64,000 nt of DNA from the NCBI GenBank assembly GCA_963969365.1, contig OZ017757.1, forward strand, positions 1,178,001 to 1,242,000, written 5' to 3'. Numbering within the stretch: position 1 is the stretch's first letter; each line of letters begins with the position of its first letter. The DNA is from Asterochloris sp. CNOR1. Its lineage: Eukaryota; Chlorophyta; Trebouxiophyceae; Trebouxiales; Trebouxiaceae. The position numbers were made by a program, and so were the translations under genes. This document shows positions 16,801 through 25,115 of the stretch, in pieces. The notes below the pieces were generated by a model that did no database searches, was not told the DNA's origin, and saw only the letters and a list, made by a program, of their open reading frames with translations.

Positions 16801-17031
16801 GCCGCCACATCCTCTGCTGCAGCAGCATCAACAACCAAAAGCGACATTGTCTGCTGTGGCCTTGAAAACGTCGAGGTGCAGCAGCTGGACCCAAAGGGTT
16901 CAGCTAATGTGCAGCTCACCTTTGTGGCTGTGTCTCAAGGCAGCCAGCGCATTGCTGGCATAGCCTGTGTAGATCAGGCTGACGGCAAGCTCCTCGATGT
17001 CTTGTCTCCAGTTGAAGTGCTTGTGAAATGA
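13818..17031 (+). CDS. TRAPPC13: TRAPP complex subunit 13 (DUF974 family)
   Basis: Subunit of the TRAPP tethering complex acting in Golgi and endomembrane traffic. The ATG at 13818 opens MASGEHLLAFRVLRLAKPTL, matching the EHLLALKVMRLTKPTL start of animal TRAPPC13. Further exons give MELPQAFGVIYLGE, TFCSYISVSNFSSTPVSS, RHDFIVRYDVKELGSHTLAC, YFKFVASNPISIKTK and KLEIKWHGTMGEVGRLQTQQ, all in the family's order. The last exon (about 16537-17031) ends in VLSPVEVLVK. Relative to the family it contains an insert rich in Cys, Ser and Ala around 16730-16850. No catalytic residues are expected. Exons start after TGCAG and end in GTGAG-like donors. The gene diverges from the PK-like gene and converges on the SAP30 gene. 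Confidence 0.88.
15543..15970 (+). repeat. Three tandem copies of a TRAPPC13 acceptor and exon start
   Basis: Each copy begins with a TGCAG acceptor; exon-like sequence starts at 15548, 15771 and 15895. Copies 1 and 2 match at 43 of 50 bases from acctgcagctg onward. Copy 2 matches copy 3 at 39 of 52 bases without gaps. Only copy 3 is open in the TRAPPC13 frame (DPGGTCNFLYRLHKQ). Confidence 0.85.
16221..16290 (+). repeat. Decayed copy of TRAPPC13 exon 15991-16060
   Basis: An ungapped match 230 bp downstream of the true exon, with about 42 of 60 bases identical. The exon codes WHGTMGEVGRLQTQQIMGS; the copy reads roughly WRGTMTMAGRLQMLQIRGT in the same frame, so it still looks protein-like. Confidence 0.78.
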
Positions 17032-17442
17032 ACATTGCTACTTTGATTAAACAACATGTCAAGGAATGTTACACACAAGCAGAAGGACGGTGCCAACAAA
17101 TTTCAATCTACTGGAGGGCAGCCTGCAGATGGGCAGTTGCTCCGCGTCAACAGACCACAGCATCAAGTTCCAGCATGCTCGAGTGGTGAGAGAACCGATG
17201 GGGTGTACATGCATTAGCATCAAAAGCTGCACAGAGTGTTCAGACGGGAGAATCTTCAGGCTAGCCAGTGCAGAATGGGCTCAGCTGGAATGAGGGGAGC
17301 AGCTGGGGGGGGGTCGCAAAACATGGAGCATGAAAGCATGGCCCTGCTCTGCTGACAGGCAGATGATGGTGGTACAGGCATGCAGCATGGGTGGGGGGCT
17401 CATATGTGTGTAATGAATAGGGCCAATTTCTGTCCAGGACTC
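17032..17442. other. Convergent intergenic region, TRAPPC13 / SAP30-like
   Basis: 411 bp between facing stop codons, presumably two 3' UTRs. A TGTAA motif, the usual green-algal poly(A) signal, lies at 17409-17413 on the plus strand and could serve TRAPPC13. No gene seen. Confidence 0.5.
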
Positions 17443-19789
17443 TCACTCGCGCCGCTGGGACCGCTGCCGTGCTGCCCTCCAGGCTGCCACCATGAACATT
17501 GTGATGCAGGTGTTCTCGTCGGGTGGAGACTGCAGCACAGAAACGGAGAGAAGGTCAGCAGACGACGCAGGGTACCTGGCAGGCTCCCGAGCGTACAACT
17601 GACGAGCATAGCAGGAGGCAAGCAAGCGATTAGCATACGAGGCTGGAAACAAGCAAGCACTTGAGCAAATGAGTCAGCAAGGCCTGTGCTGCCGGCAAAT
17701 GGCTGCTAGGAAACCTTCAAGAGCAGACCTCCACACATGCCTGAGAGAAGGCACGACAGGCCAGCACCTCAATGCAGGTTTGAGGTCACCAGGCAGCGGA
17801 GGCATGGGTGCTGACCTGTGTGGTGAAATGCTTCTGCACCATGTCTGCCAGATCCTCCTTGGACACGTCCGATGGAAGCTCTGGCAGCTGGTAGTGATGC
17901 CTGTACCGCTTGAGGGCTGTGGAGTCCAGCTTGTTGAAGTTGATGCGCTGCATGCAGGAAGGCAGCTCTGTGAGCGCGTCGCAGGGATGTCACTGAAACC
18001 AGGTCTGCAGGTGAGCATTGCAGCAGCAAACCAGTTATGCACAGGCAGGGCAGCTTTTTGAGCAATGCAGCGCTGGCAGCAGTGAAAGTCATGCTGCTGG
18101 CAGCTATACAGGGTTGCCAGCACAGAGGAGCAATTGTCATTAGCAGACCCTGCAGCGACGCAGCAGGTGCACTCAGCAGGGGCATGACCTGCCACAGATG
18201 ATGCACAGCTGCAGCAGACATGCAGGCTGCAGGCACCGACCGGCTGGTAGATGCCCGACTGCCTCCACCCTGGCCTCCGTGTGTGCATGGGACCATCAGC
18301 AGAGTCGTCCAACATCTTTGGGGGCCTCCTCACACGGACACGTGGCAGCAGCTCTGCAGCAGCGTAGCAACAAGTCAGCCGCTGACGAGCACATGGCTCG
18401 ATCTGCAGGTGGCTGCTGACTGCGCATGCCATCTGATGCTGGAATCAGAGCAAGTCCGCTTGACAGAGGAACGAAGCTGGACTGCGCACTACAACCTCAT
18501 GCCCATACACAGCTGAATTGCTGCATGAACCATGCGCATTGCTTGAGAGCTGCTCACCTGCTTGCTCTGTAACATTTGTCTCCTGCTCATCATCCGAAAA
18601 GTCCTACAGGCACGTCAGGTAGCCGTCAGGTAGCAGACCTAACTCTGTAGATCACGAAAAATTCGAGCGGGGAAGGGTTCAGGAACCCTGGGCATGAGGT
18701 TGAGCGCAGCACAGCAGGGCAGCCTACCGTCTCATTGCCAGTGGGGTGTTCCAAGACCACCAGGGCGTTGCGTTGCAGCCTGCACTCCTCGCCGTTCTCC
18801 AGGAGGACTGCAGCAGCGGGTGTCGAAAAAGCGTGTCAGCAGATGACTGCATCTGGCTGCATGCAATGCAGCAGGCAATGCAGCTCGCCCACCGCAGGCG
18901 CAATGCCAGCCCTTTCAGACTGGCCTGGCACATCTCTTGCTGTCAGGGATGCAAAAGCCAGCCACATCGGCCACATCAGCGCCCAGGCAGCAGCTGCAGG
19001 AATGCAGGCAGGCCAAAAGACTTGCAGTGCAGGCTGACGCGCTCACCGTGGTGCCACCCTCCCAGGCCAACTGCCTTCTTGACGCGCCCTGTCAGCCCCA
19101 CCAGGCTCTGCTTGGTGCGCGCATTGCCTATGACCTTGACCACTGTGTGCTTTGGCAACAGGGGCTGTGGCATGCTCATCACAGGGTCCTCGCTCTCATC
19201 CACACGGGCTGCAGGCCCTGCAGCGCAGCAGCACAGATGAGAAGGCAGTGGCACAGCATTTTGCCACTCTTGGTGGCAGGAGCGCTCGCCCGCATTTGTC
19301 AACAGAAGGTAGTTGCATTGCAGCTGCTGCAGCAGAAGTGCACCAGGAGTCAGCCAGGCAGGCTTGCCTGCATCGCTCCCACTGCTGGACGGGGCAGCCT
19401 GAGCCTCAGGGGTCTCGCGTGCCACCTCACTGTCGTCCATTGGCTGCTTGTCCACCACCATTGGGCTAGGGCCAGCCAGGTGCTGGGGCAGGCAGCATTG
19501 GACAGGTGCCACCATCATGGTAGCCGCTTGCTGCGCTGCTGGCAGCTGCTCTGAACTGCTGCTGATCTGGTTCTCCTGGTGGCCTTCCAGCAGGTGCAGG
19601 GAGGTGCGATTGATTTGCCCAGATGGTGCCGAGAAGGTGCAACCGTCAGGGGTGGCGTCTGCGGTCACTCAGATGGGCTCCGCTGGCAATAAGGCAGCCG
19701 CTCGCCTATGCTGGATTGTCAGATTGCTTGCCTAGCGGCAGTTGAGGAGAAACCGTTGAGGCCTCTGCCCTCGACCTCGAGGTCATCAT
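17443..19789 (-). CDS. SAP30-like histone deacetylase complex subunit
   Basis: Likely subunit of a Sin3/HDAC co-repressor complex in the nucleus. Seven exons close exactly in frame to 375 codons: 19789-19732, 19658-19047, 18807-18728, 18603-18558, 18353-18241, 17947-17816 and 17529-17443. The C-terminus matches the Sin3-binding domain of SAP30 (NKLDSTALKRYRHHYQLPEL, then KEDLADMVQKHF and DENTCITMFMVAAW). The N-terminal half is low complexity (Ser/Gln/Ala). A KOW-like stretch follows (VVKVIGNARTKQSLVGLTGR, then LLENGEECRLQRNALVVLEH), which suggests nucleic-acid or protein binding. The first intron would use a GC donor, so the ATG at 19789 is less certain than the rest; the alternative is an unseen upstream exon. 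Confidence 0.82.
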
Positions 19790-19980
19790 TCCTGTATCCC
19801 TTTCTTTGTCTCGAAGCGATTTAGGCTGCAGCCGGCAAGTTGGACTCGTCTTGTTGCCTTCGCCACTGCCCAACTGCATATAGGTGGGTACTTCCCTTTT
19901 GACCAAAATATCCCCACATGCATGAACAGCACCCCGGACTCCCAAGCGCATGCCGCTGCCCCTGCAGCTAGGAGGCAGCC
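19790..19980. promoter_or_regulatory. Divergent promoter region, SAP30-like / hypothetical gene
   Basis: 191 bp between divergent ATGs. Includes a T-rich patch (cccttttgaccaaaatatcc, 19895-19914) that stands out from the GC-rich surroundings. No defined motif recognised. Confidence 0.4.
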
Positions 19981-20613
19981 ATGCAGTGGAATGAGCTCCC
20001 TTCCTCGCGCCGCAAGCACTTCACTCCCCAGTCGAGCTTGGGGCAAGGCCTCACGCCTCTTGAGGAGCAGCCCAGGGCACCTCACCTGGCGCGCAGGCAG
20101 CAGCAGCCTGCAGAGCAGCCGCTGATCGGAGGCCCAGAGCTGCCTGGTGCTGCGCAGCCACTCATACAGAGCACATACCAGGCCCTGTGCCAGCACAGCC
20201 CTGCAGGCGTCAAGCAGGCCAGCTGGACAGGACAGATTGGCAACCGTGCAGACCGTCCCACGTGGGGCATACCGCCCAGCAGCCTGATGCAGTATAGCTC
20301 GCCCTTTGACAGGAGCGCGGCAGACCAGCAGTCTCAGGTGCTCCGCCTTAGCACCTCTGAAGTCTTGCTCGTGCCACCACCTGCTGAACTGCACCACTGC
20401 ATTGCAGATCGGTATGTCCCAAGGCAAGTGCTCACCTTTCATGCCAGGCTACACAGGCCACATCGACAGGCGTGCCTCTCAGGTATCTATGACAAAGCTC
20501 CCAAAACTTGTGGGGAGCCCCTCAGCACAAGTGCAAAGTTGCTGAACCATCAGGTTGCTGCTGCAGACTCAGGGCGTGCATCCAAGGCTGGTGAACAAGG
20601 ATTTGATACTTGA
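19981..20613 (+). CDS. Hypothetical protein, possibly single exon
   Basis: An ATG-initiated open frame of 210 codons starts MQWNELPSSRRKHFTPQSS. The product is rich in Gln, Pro, Ser and Arg and contains NRADRPTWGIPPSSLMQYSS. No known domain is recognised and no membrane segment or signal is visible. It is preferred over the overlapping minus-strand frame because it begins with a true ATG, has non-repetitive protein-like composition, and sits where a divergent partner of the SAP30 gene would be expected. Internal splicing near 20410 (agatcggtatg) is possible and would change the C-terminus. Confidence 0.45.
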   Translation: MQWNELPSSRRKHFTPQSSLGQGLTPLEEQPRAPHLARRQQQPAEQPLIGGPELPGAAQPLIQSTYQALCQHSPAGVKQASWTGQIGNRADRPTWGIPPSSLMQYSSPFDRSAADQQSQVLRLSTSEVLLVPPPAELHHCIADRYVPRQVLTFHARLHRPHRQACLSGIYDKAPKTCGEPLSTSAKLLNHQVAAADSGRASKAGEQGFDT

Positions 20614-20774
20614 AAACTACAGGTTCAACATGCCTGGTTTCACTGGGAAACGCAAATGAAATGCTGCTGCATTGACAAGCATTGTCTCAACAGGGGCAGA
20701 TTGACTGGGGCGGCTTAGTCACCAAGGCAACAGGCACCTAAAGCAAGACATCTGCGTTATGCCACAGCTGCGTA

Positions 20775-22110
20775 TCATTTCAGCTGTGCCTTGGTCCCCA
20801 AGATCTTCCGCCGAGCTTTCTGCTGCTGGCTGGGCTGCTGCTGCTGCTGCTCCTGGGACTCCTCGACTGGTGGGCTGTCATAAAACATTTGCCTGTTAAG
20901 TGGGAAGTGCGACCAGTCTGGCAGGCTGGCTGCCGCCTGCAGCTCTGGCGATGGCAAGGCCTCAATGGCCAGATCCCTGAGCCTCATTTTTGTGGTCAGG
21001 TCTAGCTGCCACTCCCTGCATCACAGGAGCCAGTGAAAGGTGGGAAAGGCTGCTGGTGCCCCCTACGGCAGAATTCCTGGCTTTGAAATTTGCTTCAACA
21101 AGGGAGAGCTGAACATCGAGCAGGAGTATAGGACGCCCTGGTAGTGGCGTGTTCTGACGTCTAGATTCACCCAAGCCTCGGACAGGTGGTGAGGTCCAGC
21201 CGCATCCACCATTGAGCAGGCATGTTGCCTTCCTTAGGGGCGGCAATGTCTCAAGCGCCAGCCAGCTAAGCTTTCTGCTTGAGGATATGTCCAGCGGCCA
21301 CACTCTGCTCCAGGTGCAGTGAGCAGAGTCCCGCCAATGGACACATGCCTGAGCATGGCCCTGGCTGCCATTCCATGCATCAATGTAGGTGAGCAGTCGG
21401 GAGGACGACTGCTGTGCCCAAGAGCCTAGCAGCTCACAGGCCGCCTGCCATTCCATTGATGGGGGCAGTGATGTGGGCAGCAAAGCGGGGAGCAAAGCAA
21501 AAGTTATGCAAGGCAGCTGACCGGCTGCGCCAAGTCTCAGTGGTCCACCATGAACAAGGCAACGCGCAGGGGCAGTCAATGTGCTCCACTGCTGTGTCAG
21601 GTGTCAAGCACACAAGACGTGGGTGCCAGCGCAATGCGGTGCGCCGGGGTGCTGGATGTCAAGCAGGCAGCACACCTGGACAGGCGGCAAGACGCACTGC
21701 CCCAGATGCTGTGCTTGAGGTCAGGCAGGCAAGGCAACAAGCAGCAGTACTCGCCTGTGCTGCTGCATCTTAAGCCTGCTGAAGTTACGCGCCCTTTCCG
21801 CAGCGTCAGCCAGGTCCTCAGCACTGCGCTGTGGTCTGGGGCGCTCCTGAGGCATCAGCGCATCCAGCATGAGCTTGACTCTCTGATTTGCAACGGCAGC
21901 TGAGGAGTCCCTGCCAGTCTTGCTTGCTGCTTTTGTTTCAGTGGCTTTCTGTGAGGCCTTTGATTGAGCCAGCTTGGGCTTGATAGGAGCCTGCTTTGCA
22001 TAGCTTGCTGACTGCATGCAGCAAAAGGCTGCGGCAGGGTCGCAGGGCAGATCGAGCTGGGCCCAGGCACTGCATCCATTGAGTCTGGAAAGACTGGTGG
22101 CATGCCGCAT
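20775..22110 (-). CDS. Mitochondrial ribosomal protein mL40 (MRPL28 family)
   Basis: Probable mitoribosomal large-subunit protein. Two exons, 22110-21755 and 21015-20775, join in frame to 198 residues. The N-terminus (MRHATSLSRLNGCSAWAQ) is Arg/Ser-rich and acid-poor, as expected for mitochondrial import. The core reads NQRVKLMLDALMPQERPRP, then ARNFSRLKMQQHREWQLDLT and RDLAIEALPSPELQAAA. This is the pattern I associate with plant MRP-L28/mL40 proteins. A Gln-rich tail ends in LGTKAQLK. The single intron (739 bp) must begin with GC (CACAG|GCGAGT) to keep frame. The family call rests on memory of the consensus, not on a search. Confidence 0.72.
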
Positions 22111-22271
22111 GACCTGTGTCCTGCAGGCCAAGCACGGCATGCTCAACAAGGGCAGTCAACGCTACATCAACTTTGACTTCACCCATGCCCGTCCCATGCC
22201 CGTTCATTGTGGCCCCCGGACTTGAAATTTATTCTCTCGTATCAAGGTGCAAAGCAGGCTGAGTCCTCCCC
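22111..22271. promoter_or_regulatory. Divergent promoter region, mL40 / membrane protein
   Basis: 161 bp between divergent ATGs. A short AT-richer patch (gaaatttattctctcgtatc, 22225-22244) is the only visible compositional feature. Confidence 0.4.
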
Positions 22272-23776
22272 ATGGATGTTGGCCATTCAGCACCCACTAC
22301 CAGGCGGAGCCAGCAGGGAGGCCTCCTCCATGTACTGTCTCAGTACAGGTGACACTTTCAGGTTGCAGACGGTGCTGACACCCACTGGAAGCAACAAGCA
22401 GTGCCTGACCTGACACCACCTCGTCTTCAGGCCTCACAAGCAGCCCCGCCTCACGGCAGGGCTACTGCTCTGGTTCTTTGGGCTTCTGGTTCTCTTGTCA
22501 CCAGCTCCATCAGCAGTGACGCCTGAGAAGCTTGAAAGGTTTGAGGGCCTCCTGAAGCAAGTGAGCCGCCAAAGCCATTGCTGGCTATCTGTGCCATGCC
22601 CCTTGTTGTGCTCAAAGCACAGCAACAGCTGTCTGCAGTCCAGCTTGAGGCCAGCTCAAGTGCAAGGTGATCAGCTTGCAGGCAGAGGGAGATGTGGCTG
22701 CCAGAAAGCTGGCAGAAGACCTGTTATCTGAGGCATACTGGGACACTGAGGACGCCAAGGTGGATCATTGTTAGCCAGTCCAGCGCCGCATTCACGTCTG
22801 CTTCGGCCGTCAATGGTATCGGTCTGCCTGGAGCCTTGCTGCCACCAGGTCGCTGCCTGCAGGTGTGGTTCTGGCGGTTCAGGGCTGAGCATCGGCAGAC
22901 TGTATATCAGAGAATGGCAGTGCAGCAGGAGCGCCAGAAGGTGGTGGATGCAATGAACAGGGACAGAGACAGGCTTGTCAGCAGTGCCAAGGCCAGCCTG
23001 GGGCTATGGTCAGATGCTGGGGTGGGCGAAACACGGCGCATGTTCTGGTGAGGCTGCAGCACCTTGCCTTAGCCTCCCTGTAGCCAATGGCATCTGCACT
23101 TGTCTTGCCTGGATGGCGTGTAAGGGTTGCACATGTCATGCACTGCCACCCTGAGCCGTGCTGCCAGGCAGACCCTCCTGCTGCAGTGTGCATGCCAGAA
23201 GGGCCGACTGCAGCACGTCCGCTGCACAGCTGTCCAGTGGCGGATCTGCCTCCTGCAGGCGTAGCTTTGAGGCCGGCAAAGTGTTTGGACGGCGACAGAG
23301 TCTCTGGGATCTGGTCATGCTCTGCCTGGGCTCACGAGAGCGCAATGCCCTGGGCCTCTTATTGCAAGGCCTCATCACCACACTCATAAACTTCACAATT
23401 GGCATGGTCACCAGCGTGTTTGTCTACGCTCTGCGTATGCCCAGCCTCATCATTGAGTATCAGGCCGGCCTGGTGAGCCTCTGCTCTTCTTGCTGAGGCA
23501 CTGCTCTCCTCTTCATATGCCATGCCCCAATGCCAGCAGCATACATCGCCGGATGATGCCAATTTTTGTCATGTGCTGCAGCTTTCGGGCCTGGGCTTTT
23601 TCTTCCTCAGCCTTCTGGGGGCTGTTTCAGCTGTTCTGGCCTTCCTTGCAGCGCTGTATGGTACATCAGCCGTAAGCCTCTTTGCATTAAGCAGTGTCTT
23701 GAATGCACAAAACAGAATTCAGCATGGCGCAGGCAGAAACGGGCAGCACCCCTATTTGAGACAGCACATGGAATGA
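22272..23776 (+). CDS. Multipass membrane protein of a plant/algal conserved family
   Basis: Six exons: 22272-22348, 22431-22560, 22682-22759, 22863-23047, 23259-23472 and from 23582. They give about 292 residues if the last exon reads through to the stop at 23776. An N-terminal hydrophobic segment (AGLLLWFFGLLVLLS) is followed by a charged helix (AEDLLSEAYWDTEDAK; RMAVQQERQKVVDAMNRDRD). Two or three C-terminal membrane spans follow (LGLLLQGLITTLINFTIGMV; LGFFFLSLLGAVSAVLAFLA). I remember plant homologues with the LLxEAYWxTE motif and similar C-terminal helices, mostly annotated as hypothetical and plastid-associated; I cannot name the family. A donor at 23661 (GCC|GTAAGC) allows an alternative last exon, so the C-terminus is uncertain. 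Confidence 0.75.
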
Positions 23777-23842
23777 ATTGTGACTTATGCTTGGATCACA
23801 GCGTGCTGGCAGTTGCGTCAATAACGGCTGGATCACTGGCAA

Positions 23843-25050
23843 TTAGGCATGATCGCGCGGCTGAGTTGAGCGTGGTGAAGCGTTCTTCTGGTCTAGGGAG
23901 GAGGTTGCACCACGTGCCCTTGAGAAAGGCAGGGGTTTGCCCTGAGCCAGAGCCTGAGTGTTGCCTTCCAGCACCTGCGCAGGGAATGAGGTCAGGCAGC
24001 GCCTGCTATGGTTTGCTTTGTCTGGAGCTTGACACAGCCAGGCAGCTTGTCAAAGCGTTCACACTGTTTGAACAGCTGGAGCGGCTGAGACTGCAACAGC
24101 ACATGCAGCAGCCTTGTTTTGATGCTTGTGCAATTGAGGACAAGTTGAGACCCACCTCACGAGGAAGCCTCCCGACAGCAGCTGCCTGCTGCCTCCCCAT
24201 ACTGTCCAGGAACACATAGTGGGGGATGCCCCTGACACCGTACTGTATCACCTCCGGCGTCCACTTGGCATTGTCGATGTTTAGAGCAACAAAGTTGACT
24301 TTATCCTTATACTGCTGTTCCACCTGCAGCAGCTGAACATCAGCTGTTGAAAGCTACTGTGAGCTAGAGGCATCAGACACATCAGATGCATCTGCCAGAA
24401 ATAGCACTCAGACTGCAGGGCTTGTGCACCGCTGCTCTGCAATGGCCATGCCGAGCAGCAGTCAGCACGAGCACTGCTCAGCTCTGTGGCCATGCCCAGC
24501 CTGTGAGTCGTGCTGCTTCTCACCTCATATGTGTCAGGCAGAAGCTCTCTGCAGACCTCACACCAAGTGGCATACAGCTCCACCACTGTGGGTTTGCCAT
24601 TACTCAGCGCCACGTCGATGGGTGTGGCTGCCCGCTCAAAGGCTGCCCAACTGGGGACCCCCCCTGCCAATCTTGTGAACAGAAACACTGCTGCCCCAAA
24701 GCCAATTGCTGCTCCTGCTAAGGCGCGCCCGCTGCTGCCAGGGCCAGGGCCTGCTGGCTCTGCACAGCTTCACAGACTGGTCATGTGCTGAAGTTCCATG
24801 CAGCAGGCAGAGCAGCTCCTTGTGAGTTACCTGACTTGAAGCTATTGGCACCATCTTCTGCAGAAGAACCAGTGCCTGCTTGACCCTGTTGAGTGGAGCT
24901 TCCAGGCGCGCTTTCACAGGCAATCACAGACCGCCTGCCTGCCTTGGTACAACACCTCTGTCCATCTCTGCTCAAGGGCGGTGCCGGTGCGTGTCTGTGG
25001 CTACGGTGTGGCCTGCTGCAAAGGCAGGTTTGGCACAGTGGTGCAGCCAT
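23843..25050 (-). CDS. HCF164: Thylakoid thioredoxin-like protein HCF164
   Basis: Membrane-anchored thioredoxin-like protein that carries reducing power into the thylakoid lumen for cytochrome b6f assembly. Four exons (25050-24831, 24759-24524, 24323-24156, 23974-23843) close in frame to 251 residues. The first 70 residues are Arg/Ser/Ala-rich, a plastid transit peptide. A membrane segment follows ([20 protein letters not shown]). The thioredoxin domain shows the redox motif WCEVC in [20 protein letters not shown]. The plant-specific continuation is [20 protein letters not shown] and [13 protein letters not shown]. The C-terminus ([20 protein letters not shown]) aligns with the plant tail LLENVNALAAGKQSIPYARA. 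It shares a 65-bp promoter gap with the S9 peptidase gene. Confidence 0.94.
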
Positions 25051-25115
25051 GGGCCCTGGGATTTTTATTTATTTATTTTATGGAGCTTTGACCCAGGTCA
25101 AGACACAAGTTGCAG
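25051..25115. promoter_or_regulatory. Very short bidirectional promoter, HCF164 / S9 peptidase
   Basis: Only 65 bp separate the ATG of HCF164 (25050, minus) and the ATG of the peptidase (25116, plus). It contains a T/A block, tttttatttatttatttta, at 25062-25080, the most AT-rich patch seen nearby. Transcription start sites must overlap or lie inside the neighbouring gene. Confidence 0.55.

Noticed and set aside
18976-19668. Start of the SAP30-like gene at 19668
   Set aside because: The codon there is GTG and follows an acceptor (ccgcag); joining to an exon with ATG at 19789 through a GC-AG intron keeps frame.
19786-20442. 218-codon minus-strand ORF opposite the hypothetical plus gene
   Set aside because: Arg/Leu/Cys-rich shadow composition and overlaps the 5' exon of the SAP30-like gene; the plus frame begins with a true ATG and looks more protein-like.
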